Shown here one piece after another: positions 12,501-26,604 of a stretch of DNA of 64,000 nucleotides (within the stretch, counting starts at the first letter, position 1; each line of letters starts with the position of its first letter). Under the pieces are notes generated by a model that worked only from the letters and a program-made list of their open reading frames with translations, was not told the origin of the DNA and did no database searches. Source of the DNA: Liquidambar formosana. Taxonomy: Eukaryota > Streptophyta > Magnoliopsida > Saxifragales > Altingiaceae. The stretch is from the NCBI GenBank assembly GCA_039720395.1, contig CM077833.1, positions 19,219,133 to 19,283,132 of the forward strand, read 5' to 3'. A program made the translations under genes and the position numbers.

Positions 12501-15500
12501 TTTTTTTATTTGGAAGACAGCTTTAGATAAATTCTTAACCAATGTTTTTATAGGAAAAGGCATAAAGGAGGAGGGGTGGTGTTTTTCCTCCCATGAGGCG
12601 AAGCATAAGCCCCAAGGCGTGGGGCGTAAGCCTTTGTAAATTTAAACTTTATATTTAAAATATATATATATATATATATATAAAAATATATAAAATAGTA
12701 TAAAAATAGTGAAAAACATAACAACTAAGATTCATATTTATATATTTTTTTTAAAACGAAAGCTATTTTCAAACATTTAAAAAAAAAAAATCTAGGGATT
12801 CTAGCCTTCTAGGCCTACAAACATAACATAGTTGATTAAATCAAGCGCACGATACAACAAGATAACTATAATTTATTACACAATAAACTTGCTAATGTCT
12901 TTCATGGACCAACCAACCAAAATAGAAAATATTCATACAACCGAAACCTCTAATAAGTTCCCAAAACGAGAGTAATCATTCCATGTACAATCATTGGAAG
13001 AAGATTTTTGAGTAGATGTCAACTGATTGCCTTCTCTTCAAGTTAGTCACAATCCCAGTTGCCTGCTAGCTGTGCGACTGCCTCTCCCTTTTCTCTCTCG
13101 TCTTCTCCAATTCCCTTTTTCCTCTTCTATTCTTCCTTTTGTTTTGACTTTGGCTTAACCCTCAGGTAAAAAGTCAACCTTTAAACTAACAGTGATAACT
13201 TTACCAGATGGGAAAGGTCAACCCTCTGAAGAGTTACAATTTGCTTCATTAAAAAATAAAATAAAATAAAATGGGGCTTTTTTGGTCTGCCACGCCATGG
13301 GGCAAGCCTGGAGCATGCCTTTTAGGGTGAATTACAGATTGGTCCAGCTACAGGTAAATAATTACATATCAATGCAAATGACTACTACCCGTAAGTCCAT
13401 AACAAGACTAATCTGTAACCCCCCCCCCCCTTCTTTTTTAAACGTTGATCTTAACCATTGACCACCTACTCTCTAGAAGGTTGGTTATTTGAATCAATGC
13501 ATCAACTTTAACACTAGCACCAAGATGGTGGATCATCTTTCATTCCACCTCCCATTCGTGTTTGACCTTTGAAGTTTTGGTTCAGGAGACTTGGTATGGC
13601 TTGGGTCATTCCTCAAACAATAATTCCCATTAAGTCTTAAGAACCTTGGTAGATAATACATTGGGATCCCTTTGTATTGTCCACTACATATCAGTATCAT
13701 CTTTATTGGCATTGGTAGCATCCAGCTAGTAATAACCTGGTCAATAATACTTATAAGGCCCAATCAATCCAATCCTTTGACACCCCCCACCAAAAAAAAA
13801 AAGCCCTCAACCTCTTACAAAAAAAAATTAAAATTAAAATACCCTCTGAAGTGATGAAATATCAAAGATACCAACATCTCTAATTGTCCTTGCCCTTTGG
13901 TCATTCTGATTTCCAACTGGTCAAGTAACAACTAACAATGATAGGCACTTGAAAATGAGTGAATAATTCATCAATAACTACAAATGCCACATGAATTATC
14001 TATATATCAACATTTACATCTCCCTCATGTATCTTCTCACTGACATGGAACAAAATGGGATATTGGGATGACACTTAACTATATGATTCTACAATATAGA
14101 AGAGTTTCAAGAGTTAAGAGTAGCGTACTTCTGATAAGATAGCAGAAAATGTTCAGCAAGGCTGAGGCATGGAAAGACTCAGACTAGATAGCAATACATT
14201 AGGAAGTGTCAAATGAATGAGAGAGTTGGTGATATGCAAGGGAAAACACTATTTACACACACACACACACACACACAGAGGACTAAGGACAACAAAAGCC
14301 TCAAGTAAATGGTAAAAAATTTTGGTATATTAGAAAAAACTAAGGAGATGAATGTAACATTCGTGTAAATTAATTAGCAAAAGGATGTCCTTTGAAAAAC
14401 ATCATAGGAAAAAGGAAGAAGGAAATACAGCAGCATTCCTTAGCACACAACCAAGTATCCTGTGAAATGTTGCATACGAACAATTTATGAATGGAGCAGC
14501 TAGACATACTGCACCCCAGAATAATGCTAGATGACAAACAGCTACCAAAAATCAATCTAGAAAAACGCTTCACAAAACAATGATGTAGAGATCCATTCTC
14601 AAAATCACAGATTTAATTTTACGAAGGTTACCCTGTTAGATATTATGCATCCATGATGAATGCTAACACCCATGTTGGTCCAAGTTACTCAGGATAAAAC
14701 ATATCAGAGGTAAAGAAAGAAGAACCTACCAAATTATGTGTACTCCCATTGAAAGTTGCTGCAAATTCCACAAATGAAATTACTTCCATTTGAATAATCT
14801 CAACCCCACTAGCCTTCGCTTGACTGTTAGCCCAATTAGACATAGGATATATTTCAAACTTCCTAGAGGACCCCTCATCAGATGCGCAAAACTCTCCAGA
14901 AAACTCCTCTGAAGCCGGTCCAAAATAGAAAAAGTTCTCAGAGAAGATAAGGTCCCATAATCCTTCTTCCCGAAATACTTCAAGCAATACAGGTGACAAA
15001 TCAAGAACCTTCCTGAATGTACTGAGGACACAATGCTGCAGACTATTGACAAAGATCCTGCAGAAATTGTAATAAACAAGCACAAAAAGAAAAGATAAAA
15101 ACATAGAAAAATATACTGCCAGCGGAATAATAGCATCATTGATTCTTCAACAAACAACCAGGGGAAAATAACGTGTATACTTAGAATCATTCACCTTAAA
15201 TGACCTGGCAGCTCATTTTGATTTGAACAAGCTTTTATGCATGGAAATACTGTAAGAAGAACCCTCATGACCCATTTAATTGAAAGTTCCCCATAAACTG
15301 CAGAAACAGGCATGGCATTTCGACCAGCTGATACTTGAACATGAAATTTATTATCTTCTGGAGCAAGAAGGAAAGAACAAAGGACTCTGCCCAACTTGGC
15401 AACATAATCAATCCAATAATGTGAATAAGAAGCATTGACTGAGAGTGGAACAGAAGGCTCTGTTATATAAACTTCAACATGATTTTCATTTTTAGATTCG

Positions 15501-18500
15501 AAAACAGGCATTTGAAAATTGTCTTGCGACGACAAGTCCTTGTTCTGCAGCTTGTACTCTTGAAACATGAAAGCAGGTGAACAAAAGCTATTTGCAAACT
15601 TATGAACTCTTCCGTTTTCACATAGAAACTGCAAGTTGTTCAAATTCCCAAAGCTGAATACTTGTCAAGGACATCATTAATAGTTAGCACATATATCACA
15701 TATTCACAACAACCAAATCAACAAAATAATTGTGCTAATAATAAAAATAAGAGACCCCCCCTACTGTTAATAAACAGCAACATTGAAAATCCAAAGCTGA
15801 ACCTTGTTGTGGGGAACAGAACAATATCAAACAGGGACAATGCTGTCCTTGCACTAGGAGGGTCTCTCATTCAATTTCACTCATATATACATACATTACA
15901 TGCAGCATGCATTCAACAAGTTTCAGAGGTTCAATAGGCACTTGTATGAACTCAACATTTTATTTTATTTTATCAGCCTTATATGGACTCAACGTGCATG
16001 TATATTGCATGCAACAAGGTTCACAAGTTCCATTTGTGAAGGAAACTCATCAGTGTATTCTAATACTTGTGAAGATTCACAAGGATGCAAGCTTCTTGAA
16101 TTCACTAAGACTAAGCGGAATGAAGGATACACAGCCTCCCTAAGAACTTCCAAAGAAAGAACATGGAGCCGGAATATACCCAGTAAAGGTTTTTCGTCTC
16201 TGCAATAAATATTTAAACAAATGTATTAGAAAGTGCACATGAGAGAGAAAGAGAAAGAGTATATCCACCACCTTGTTAATTAAGATTTTTAAATATGAAA
16301 TATAGAGACTCTGTTGCACACCTAGGTTAAAGAATTACCTTCCACTTGATGGAAGTCCAAGCCCATCCAATAAAACTTCAAGTCCTCCAATACTTCTAAA
16401 ATGATTTTGACCACGAGGATTCTCAGATAATGCTGAACAAAGTGTTCTCAAAGTCAAATACTGAAGTGATATATCTGTCCATTGTTCTTTCATACTCAAC
16501 CTTCTGATCACACGTAACAGCTCTGAAACACAATCAATGTATTGGATTTTAGAATGAATAGAACGAGAACTGAACAATCAAAAAGTATTATCGGTGTTTG
16601 GACGTAAGAAACATTATACACAATAAACAATATAAATAAATAAAAAATAAACTTTGGTCGACCATCTTCTGAATTACTCTATCTAAAAAGAATCAACCAT
16701 CAATGTCTAATTGCAGGAATGCCAACTTTCAATGCTATATCATTTTCCAGGAGTATATATAATAACTCAATTTTTCAGTTGCAAAACCAAAATGGCTCTT
16801 CGTACCATCAAAATGAGAGACGGAAAAATGCCAGCCTCTGATCAGACAACTATAATTTATCAATCATTAGGACCATAAGCATCAGAAAATGCAATGCCAT
16901 GTCATCCAGCCATGACTTCATAACCAAGTTCCAAGAATTTTTCAGGGATACTCCAAGAGAGGAGAGATAATTATTCCAACTACAACAAATCTTCCAGGAA
17001 GGGAAAAAAATGGAAGCCAGAAAGGTAAATAATGCAGATCCTATTGACCCAAAATTAGAAAATATGAATGATCCTACAAGTATAAGTATGTATGATCCTA
17101 TCATTACATCACTTGATGACAAAGAACACCTTGCAACTTGGGCTCTGGAAAGCCCATCAGAAAAGAACACCTTTAATCATATTGCCAAATCATATTCAAA
17201 TCATTATATATTTAAAATTTTCAAATGTGATTGCTCCAAGTTTTCTATGTGTTCTAAACACAGAAAATTAAATAAAAACTGAAATTGCCTACCTTACCTA
17301 CTAACCAATTAAGGCCACCAGCTTCCATAACCGAAACAATTGCCTTCTGATGCCATTGTAGCCTTGTTTCAGAAAGAGGATCCTTCAAACTGCTAGAACG
17401 GTCAATCAGAGATGCACCACCACTTGCAACAGAGAACCCCATTTCATTGCTGTACAACTCAGCCTTCTCATATGCATTTGAATTTAAATCAATGAAACTA
17501 AATATTATTGTCACCACATAAACAAGTATTTTTTGCAAGACTCCAGTCTTCTCCACAGTAAAATTTAATAAACTTTCATCAGCAGAAAAAGCACCACTCA
17601 TCGTCTTGAGTTGAACAACAGCCGCTGAAATAAACAAACTCCACGATTTAACAATGATAAAATTTAGATATTTCTGAGAAGATTATACTCGAAATGCAAG
17701 AACAAAGATAAATAGATAATGAGAATTTTAGTCCATATCATGGGTCCACTTGTTACAAAAGGCAAACATCCCAATCCATAAGATATCTAAAGATCAAGAA
17801 GAAAATGGTGTCTGAGCCAGCTCACTATGGGAATAGAATATCTATCCAATGATGTAATGGGACAAAATAAGCTCATACTTTAAAAAGGAACTATATGAAA
17901 ACAACATTATAAAGAACCATGGTAACAAATAAGGTGTCATTATTAAAAGAGCCAGCTTAAATTCAAATGATTCCCAAGAAAAAATGTTTCTATTGGTCCT
18001 TGACTATGCTTACAAGAATTACTTACTAGCCAGCACACTATTTCGAAGATATATCTTAATAATCTTATCATCTGACAACCTAGCCATTCATGGGTCTCGG
18101 CTCTTCTTTTGTCAATAAAATTACCTTTATCAAAAAATTCTTACAACCTAGCCATTCATGACCCCTTTTTTTGGGATTTTCCTACACTAAATAACCTACA
18201 CTTACAAGTAGAAGGTCCACCACCACTGTACATAAGTACATCTTACATGTATTGCGTTATTGTGCCTTAGAACCCAAAATCCAGACTGAGGTTAAAGATG
18301 CTCCTTCCAAAATGGGGGAAAAAACTAGTTGGTTTTCTTAGCGGTACAGTCCCCATCAAAATTTCCAAGTGAAACAAAGAAAGACATAGATTGCAATATA
18401 TAATTCATGTGTCTGTGTACAGACAAAAGATATCTAAAGGAGAAAACATAACATATTTTGAATTCTCATATTTAAAGATACCTTTGTATGTGCGCATATA

Positions 18501-21500
18501 TATTTATATGAAAGGAAACATATATATACACTTACGAAATTCATTACTTTATTTAAAAATTCAATATTAAAAAGGCCTCTGACCATGTTAATTGGAATTT
18601 TCTCCTTTACTCCCTTGGAAGAATGGGTTTTGGGGAAAATGGAGGAATTGGATTGCTACTATCTCTACCCCAACTTTTTTGGCCCTCATTAACGGAACTC
18701 CCTGTAGGTTTTTCAAGATGCTCTAGAGGATTTCGGCAAGGAGATCCATTGTGTCCTTTGCTTTTCATTTTGGTAATGGATGCCTGGACCATTGGAAATC
18801 AAAGAGTAATGAAGGTAATTTGTGGGAGGATTTTAGAGTTAGTGGGTGTAGTGGAGAGGGTGGGATGATCTATCATTTGCTTTTGGATGATGTTTCTTTA
18901 ATCTCTTGTGGCTCAAAGGAGGAGCATCGTCGTTATTTAAGGAGTAATATGCTTTGTTTTGAGGCAATATCAAGGTTAAAGGTGAATTTGGGTGAAAGGG
19001 AATTGCTCGTAGCCGGAGAGGTGTTAAACATTGAGGCTGCTGCATATAATCTTGGTTGCAGGTTGGGAGTCCATTGTCGATTTATCTCCTGATTGCCTTT
19101 GGGATCTCATTTTAAAGCAAAAGGGGTGTAGGATGTGGTGCTTGAAAGAGTGGAGAGAACTTAGTAAGTGGAAGAAAGCGTATCTCTCAAAAAGGGGCAA
19201 CATTCCTTATGATTCAAAGAACTCAAATTACTTAGATTCGAAATACTCTTATAAGTATTCCTACATATTTTGTCACTTTCTTAAGATTCAAATGTATATC
19301 GCTTTGTAAATTGTAATTAAAAAAGGTACAAAAAGACTTTCTCTAGAAAGGTATGGGGGAAGAATTTAAGTACTATCTAGTGGATTGGAAAGCAGTTTGC
19401 TTCTCAAAAAATTTGGGTGGATTAGGAGTTAAATCTCTCGTCCATATGAATGAAGCTCTTCTTAGTAAATGGCTTTGGAGGTTGGGGTGGAAAGTGATTG
19501 CTGGTGAAAAGACGTGGAATTTTCTTTTGTGGAGCTCTAGTCTTCTTTGGCTATGTGTGGTATTGTAGCTAAAAAGGTGGTTGTAATCCGTTGTTTTTAC
19601 ATTTTGTTGAGTCCCTAAGTTTATAATAGAAATGGAGGGTAGTTTTCTTTTGTTGGCTCCTTTTTGTATCGACTCTTGGTTTTTTTCTCTTGTAAATGTC
19701 TCATGCATGTCAGTCTAAGCCCTTTTCTTTTTCAATGCATACATTTACCCTATCCAAAAATAAATAAATAAAAATAAAAATAAAAGAAAGAAAGAAAAGA
19801 AGACAAGGAGTTGTTGATAAATGGTGTTGTTTTGGGAGGATAGAGAACTAAGGAAGTAAGGAATACTCATGGGATTGGGTCTTTGGAAGGCAATTATGAA
19901 GGGGCAATCATTCTTTTTTAAAAATTTACTGGTATTAAAGAGGGTAATGCAGCGAGGGTAAAGTTTTGGAAGGATGTTTGGCATTGCAATAAGCATCTTA
20001 TGGAGAACTTTCAGCACCTCTTTGCAATTGTTGAAAACAAGGATGCTTGGGTTAGTGACTTCATGGTTGGGACGGGGGTATATTGCATTGGATTGTGACC
20101 TTCGTTAGAAACTTCCATGCCAAGGAGTTGGATAGGGCTGTAGAGTTTTTTCTCAGTCAAGATTTCTATGGATGTAGTTGACTTAGCATCCAAGTGCTAA
20201 TGAGGGATTTTTACTGTAAAGACCCTATATTTTATTTTATTTTATTTTATTCATTTTTAAACAAAAGTATACATATAGAGAAGTGTTGACTTTTACAAGT
20301 AAGGAGTTCTTACAAGAGAAAGAAAAAAAAAAAAAAAAAAAAAAGAGCCCTCTTATTTTGGAATCATAAACAAGATAGGGGGATGGTTTATACATTTTTA
20401 CAGTTTCTTGATCTCTCTTAAGCTCTAACTAGGGGCTTTTGCGGTTATTCTTGAATACGTCTCATGTACATTGGCTTTGCCTATTTTTGAAATATAATAA
20501 TTTTTACCTGTCAAAAAAAAGGACCGATTGTAATCTTTTGTCAAATGCTAGTCTCACCACCACTTTTATCATCTTTGTTTACTGGGTAATATAGCATTGC
20601 CACTGTTGGCAGCTTTGACAGTCAGGCTGTGGGACAGCCCATTAGATCCTTTTAAATTTAAGATCAAAGGGCCAAATGTAGGCCCAAGATAAGCTAGTAT
20701 ACATACGCAGGCGTTAGGTAATTGCGCTATGCATGGTTCACAAAGAAAAGGCCCAAAGGAAGAACCAAATCAAAGAGATGGGCTGCTGGACAGCCTGCTG
20801 GCAGAATCTGCCCATCCTATAAGTTGTGCTGAAAATAAATTCTTAACTCTTTAAGATAGGAGATAAAATCTCCATTATTAAAATGACTTTCACATGGATA
20901 AGGAAGCTTATAGGCTAATTAAATGGGACAAGAAAGTTACTTTCAAAGAAAACTCCTTAAGATAAGAGATATACGTACCCCTTCTAGGAGGACTCCAAGA
21001 AAGAGAGTGATTAGCTGAAATTCAAAGTCTTCTTTTATTGGTGGAGGAAGTGATTAATGTTGATCACAACTCCTAAGGGGATATCTCTATAAATAGAGAA
21101 GCCATTCATTGAAAAGAGGAGACAAAAATTTGAGAAAGAAGCGCAAAAGCTCTCCTGTATTCTTGCCAAAAAGGAAGAAAAGAAGAAGAAACAAATTAAA
21201 GGGTATGGAACACAGGTATACAAAAAATCGTATGCTTGTATTTATTATCACCATGCAATTTTCTTTTAAAGATGTAACTATTCTTTAAGAATGAAAAAAA
21301 TATATTTTATTCTGAAATTTATTTTTTCTTTTTGTCGCTTACCTTTAATTGGAGGTTTCTCAGTCAAAAGGAAAGGAGAATAATTAAACACCGAGTCTTG
21401 ACACAGCGGAAATAGTCCCTCAAGTAAATAATAAACCCCTAATTAATTAATGGCAGCTTTTGATAATATGGGTACTGAGTCGTTCTTAAAAGCAGCTCGA

Positions 21501-24500
21501 GATTTGTATCATTAGTCATGACAGCAAAAAACGATAATCACTGAAATGCCATTGCCACATCAGCAGTCATGTCAGCCTCTTGTGCTGTCATGGCGACACC
21601 ATGTCAATCTCTATGTATTTTATGCTGACATGGCAATACCATGTCACTCGCCACATCATGCAGTAAACAAAATATGGTAAAACTGTAAAAGTGGCGGTGA
21701 GAACAGCAGCACTTTAATATTTTCAATGCCTACAAAAGATGTGAAGAATGGGAAGAATCAACTTTACAGTACACGGTACAGTGTACAAACCCATAACATA
21801 AAACGAACAGGTCTAACTAAGCAGATATTAACTATGTTGGGATTTATTACTCAAAACAATCTGGAAACTGATAAAAAAAATTATGTATAATGTAATCAGT
21901 CATATAATGAAAAAATTTAGGTATCAAAACATCAACATGTAGCAACTAGCAAGTTTAATTATTTACTCCCTAAAACCAAATTTAATCAGTAATACGAGTC
22001 ACGAAAATCAATCAGAAGCACTTGGAAAAAATGTTTATTGGCAATTACAACTATTGTCCCTACCTTTCATCAATGCTGTAAGCTTTTGAATCCCACCAAA
22101 GTATCCGAAAACTCTGCAATTATGCATTGAGCGAGTAACAATTGTCAAAGCATCTAAAACAGGCAACCCTTCGGAAGTGATGTTCAAGCTCATGGAAGAT
22201 CCTGATAGGTCGTTTGTTGATTGCAACATGCTGGTGTTAACTGGATTGATAATGGTAAAAATAAATAAATTTGATGAGACCTTGTTACTTAGCACTAAGG
22301 CTAATAATCAATCAAAGGAGAGAGAACACTTTCTATGAAGAGATTGCTATACAGCAGATATAAAAGCCAACTTACGCTCAGTGACCAGAGCAGTTAATTT
22401 TCCGACCTCTTCAATTAGGATGAGAATTATTTCAGCAGGATGTCCAGCAGAGCAGCCAACAATTATATCATCTATATGGGATGAATACTCCACAGAAGGA
22501 ATAGTAGAGAAAGAAGCCTCTTGCAACTGGCTAAAACCAACAGGCTTCCAGTTCTTGTATACAATTAAGAATTGATGAAGGAAAGCATGAAACAATTTTT
22601 TCTTTTCCACCTAAAAATTAAGCAAATCAGGAAAAATATGAATATTTATAGGGATAGAACAACTGAATATTTATAGGGATAGAACAACCACGCATAAAAA
22701 GGTGCAAACAGAACAAGTATTGGCACTAACTACCACAGTATCTAACTACTAATTAACAAGCAGAGTTTGTGGATGGAATTAATAAGGGGTTTGGTCCAGT
22801 TTAGGGTCAGACAGAGAGCCAGGCCCAAATTTCAGACGGATCATTCTGCGTCAACCCTATTTTCCCAGGCCAGAAAACTGGGCAATACAAAGAAATTAAG
22901 ATAAATGTGTTCAGATTGGACAATTTCCTGCAAAGTTGCTTTTACTGGTCGGTTTATATGAGACTCTAGATATTACTTGTACCCGCCATCCTTTCATTCC
23001 CAAGGCTTAAATGCGGAATGCCTCAGTTTAACGCATTTGTGAAAGAATCAAAGAGCTAGGTTGATTTTTAAAACAAGGTCATGGGCATTAATTCCATCTT
23101 AGATAAGACCAAAAAATTTACTTCACATTAGGTGCCACTCATGGAGAAGATAAATAGCACTCCCCTATAAAATCTTGATCCAATGTTACTAACCACACAG
23201 TTCCCTCCTTTGAATGCTTTGGGAAGCAGAATTTTCATGGATGCTCCATTGGGAATCCAAGCTCTTCCAGTTTGGAAAATCATTTTCTTTTCTTCAGGCC
23301 ATGCATGGTAAGATGTACTTAGGTTAAGACTAGCACTCCCATGATTGCCTCTAAAGAGAACTGGCAGAGGCTAGGCTACTAATATTTTAATCAAAGGTGA
23401 TTAGGAAATCATTAGCCCATAAACAATCATACATCTACAATGGCTTTATTAGAGTAGAGAACATACCAGGAAGGACAATGAGTCCTTAAAAGGCAAAAAA
23501 GCAGAAATAGAATTAACTAGAAGACTCCAAAAAAGAATACAAAATTAACCCCCTCCAAAAGTGCAGCCCATAATAACCAAGACACTCATGGGGGTAAATG
23601 TGCCATCTAAAATGATCCAACATAAAAGCCCCTCTCTGAGCCCAAAAGAATTCCCTTGCTAATAGAGAATACAATATGATACATTCATACATCATACCAG
23701 ACAAACTTCCAAGCATACCTTGTCAACAGCATTCTCATATCTCTCCCAATGTGCATTTAGAATCGCCTCGTCACCAATTTCACTGGGAAAAAGAAAAGGT
23801 AGAGAAATAATAAGAAATAAAATGAAGTGACAAGAAACTTACCTCCAAATAATCAAAAATCAATAAATAAAACAAATGTGTATCAGCACCATAAGAAACA
23901 CATATGCTCATCACCCACAAAAGAACTCCAGCAGAGGTCTTACAAAACAAGTTATCAGTACTTATCACTTAGATACATCATCTTTTTTTATGAGTACAAT
24001 AGTTGTATTGAAGAACCAAAAAGGTATACAGGGTGTATACATGGCAACAGCCAACAGAAAGAAAATCAATAAACAAAATAAGACTATCGAAAAAGTCTTC
24101 TAGGGATAACCGACGTATAAAATTCTTGGTGTCTCCCCATTCAAAAAGAAGCTCAAAAATAAAATACTTCAAATTATCCGCATCCATTCCTCCCTCAAAT
24201 GTCCTTCTATTGCGCTCTCTCCAAATGGTCCAAAAGATTGCATGAGGGGAAAGCTTCCATATGGCAATAATTATCTTCTCATTGCTCTGACACCACCACA
24301 AATCCATAAAAGAACAAACCGAAAGTAGTGTGACCCATTGAACGCCAAAAACCTTAAAACAAGTGGCCCACATCCTCCTAGCCACCTCACAATGAGAGAG
24401 TAAGTGCTCAACCATTTCCTCTTCCTCCTTGCACATCACACATCTGACATCTCTTACTCTCTTAGTCATTGTGAAGCCCCATCCTTGCAGATTTTCTATG

Positions 24501-26048
24501 GTTAGGCATTTACCCTAACAAGAAACCCACACAAAGAAAGAAATATTGAGGGGGGCCAGGGGGCTGCTGCTACCCAAACCCCAGCTGATGGGAAATACCT
24601 TCCCCCCCAATTGAGCAGTGAGGCAAAATACGAATTAACCAGGAAAACAACTCAAGAATTCTTATCCACACTATGCCGTCCTCCTCTCCCCTTCTAAGCA
24701 CCCCAGAGTAGATGGTCTCAAAAAAATCAAAGTACCAGACAACATACCAATAAAGCTAAACAAACATCGTCAATTGATCAAGTAATATCTTCTACAACGT
24801 TTCCAATATTATACAACATTTTCTTAAGCCATGTACAATCCTTGTCTTGTTTGAACTTTACTGTTGTTATGATGGTATTAGGGTTTGTTAATCAAACCCT
24901 AACCCTCTAAACTCTTATTAATATCAAAATACATAAAGACCATCAAGGACTTAAATAACGGTATCGATGGGTGTATCGAAGGTCCCAAAACACGGATATA
25001 CCAGATATATTGATGGATATATCGAAAATATCAATATTGATTTAGAGATATGACGGATATTATTAGTTAAACACAGATATTTTCATTGAAACCCTGGAAA
25101 CAATGATTTGGAGTCTAATAAACAATTTAGAATCAAAATATTGCAATTTAAATGAGTATAATACAAGTATGTGTTGTGTACGGTATAAAAAATGTACCGC
25201 ATTGAGCAAATGAATAATAGAAATTTATTTAAATTTAACATTTAAATGTTATATAACATTGAAATACATATTTGTAACATTTAAATGTAAAGTGCCATTG
25301 GAGCAATGGCCATTAGCTTGAAATCATATTTTAAATTTTGTGAAATACTAAGAATAGTAAATATATATAAAAAAATGAGTAAATCTCTTCTTATTTTTTT
25401 ATTTTTTTAAATCAAAATGATAAGAAAGAGTAGAGCTCTTATAAAATGGCTACAAATCTAAGGGTAAGAAGGTAAAGTTCTTAGGAAAAAAAGGGGGGTA
25501 AGAAGGTAAAATTAAATTAATTATGGGTTATATTTACAAAAACATCTAAAAAGTGGGTTCTTAAATTATTATGCCTTTTAAATGGGGTTATAAAGTAAAA
25601 TTGTGAAAAGTGATAAGTTATCACTTCTCACTTTTATCATTCACGATCCGGGCTCATCAAAAGAGGAAAAAAAAAAAGGCTCCAAACATAGAGGTTAAGA
25701 GAGCTTCAAAGGGGTTTCAATGGCATCAATGGAGATTGGAGAGCCAAGACGACGGCGACAGCACAATAGTGAAGATGTAACAGCACTGCACCAGGTATTT
25801 AAGGTGTTATCTTCTGCTCTTCTTCTTCTTTTTCTCCTTCTTCGACGGCAAGGATGGGTGATGGGGATGGTGAAGGTGACAGTGACAGTAACGGTGACGG
25901 TGAAGGTGACCTATGTTACACGGGTTCGGGTGCAGGTGTTGGGTGTGGATACGTGTCTAGAGTCGGATTCGTCAAATCATTAAATATTAGGATACGCAGA
26001 CTCAATTAAAAAGGATCCAAAAATTAGGTACAGATGCGGGGATATGTG

Positions 26049-26079
<31 letters not shown>

Positions 26080-26555
26080 CATTAAATATTAGGATACGCG
26101 GACTCAATTAAAAAGGATCCAAAAATTAGGTTCGGGTGCGGGGATACAGTGTACATACGTGTGTGTGTGTGTGTGTGTGTGTGTGTACATACAATATGTG
26201 TAAAATAATATAAGGTAAATATGTTCAAGGGTGAATTTAAAAATATTTTGAGGTTTTGGGGCATTATCAAAATAATCAGTTTTTGTGGGCTTAAGTAGTA
26301 ATTGACAGCAGCTGGTCATTTTTTTTAAAAAAAACCAAAGCTTGAGGACTTGGCTTGAAAAAAAATATATATATAAAAGGAATCAGGAAAGGGTTCTCGA
26401 TAGAACCCTAGATCTGTTTTATGGGAGCAACAGCGGCATGAGAGCAACGACAGGCATGAGATTCGACGGCACGCCCCCACCCCCTCCGACGATGACGTTG
26501 GCTTTTCTCCGGCATCCTCTTCTAATGAACCTCAAGTCCCTGAACAACGACTACG

Positions 26556-26604
<49 letters not shown>

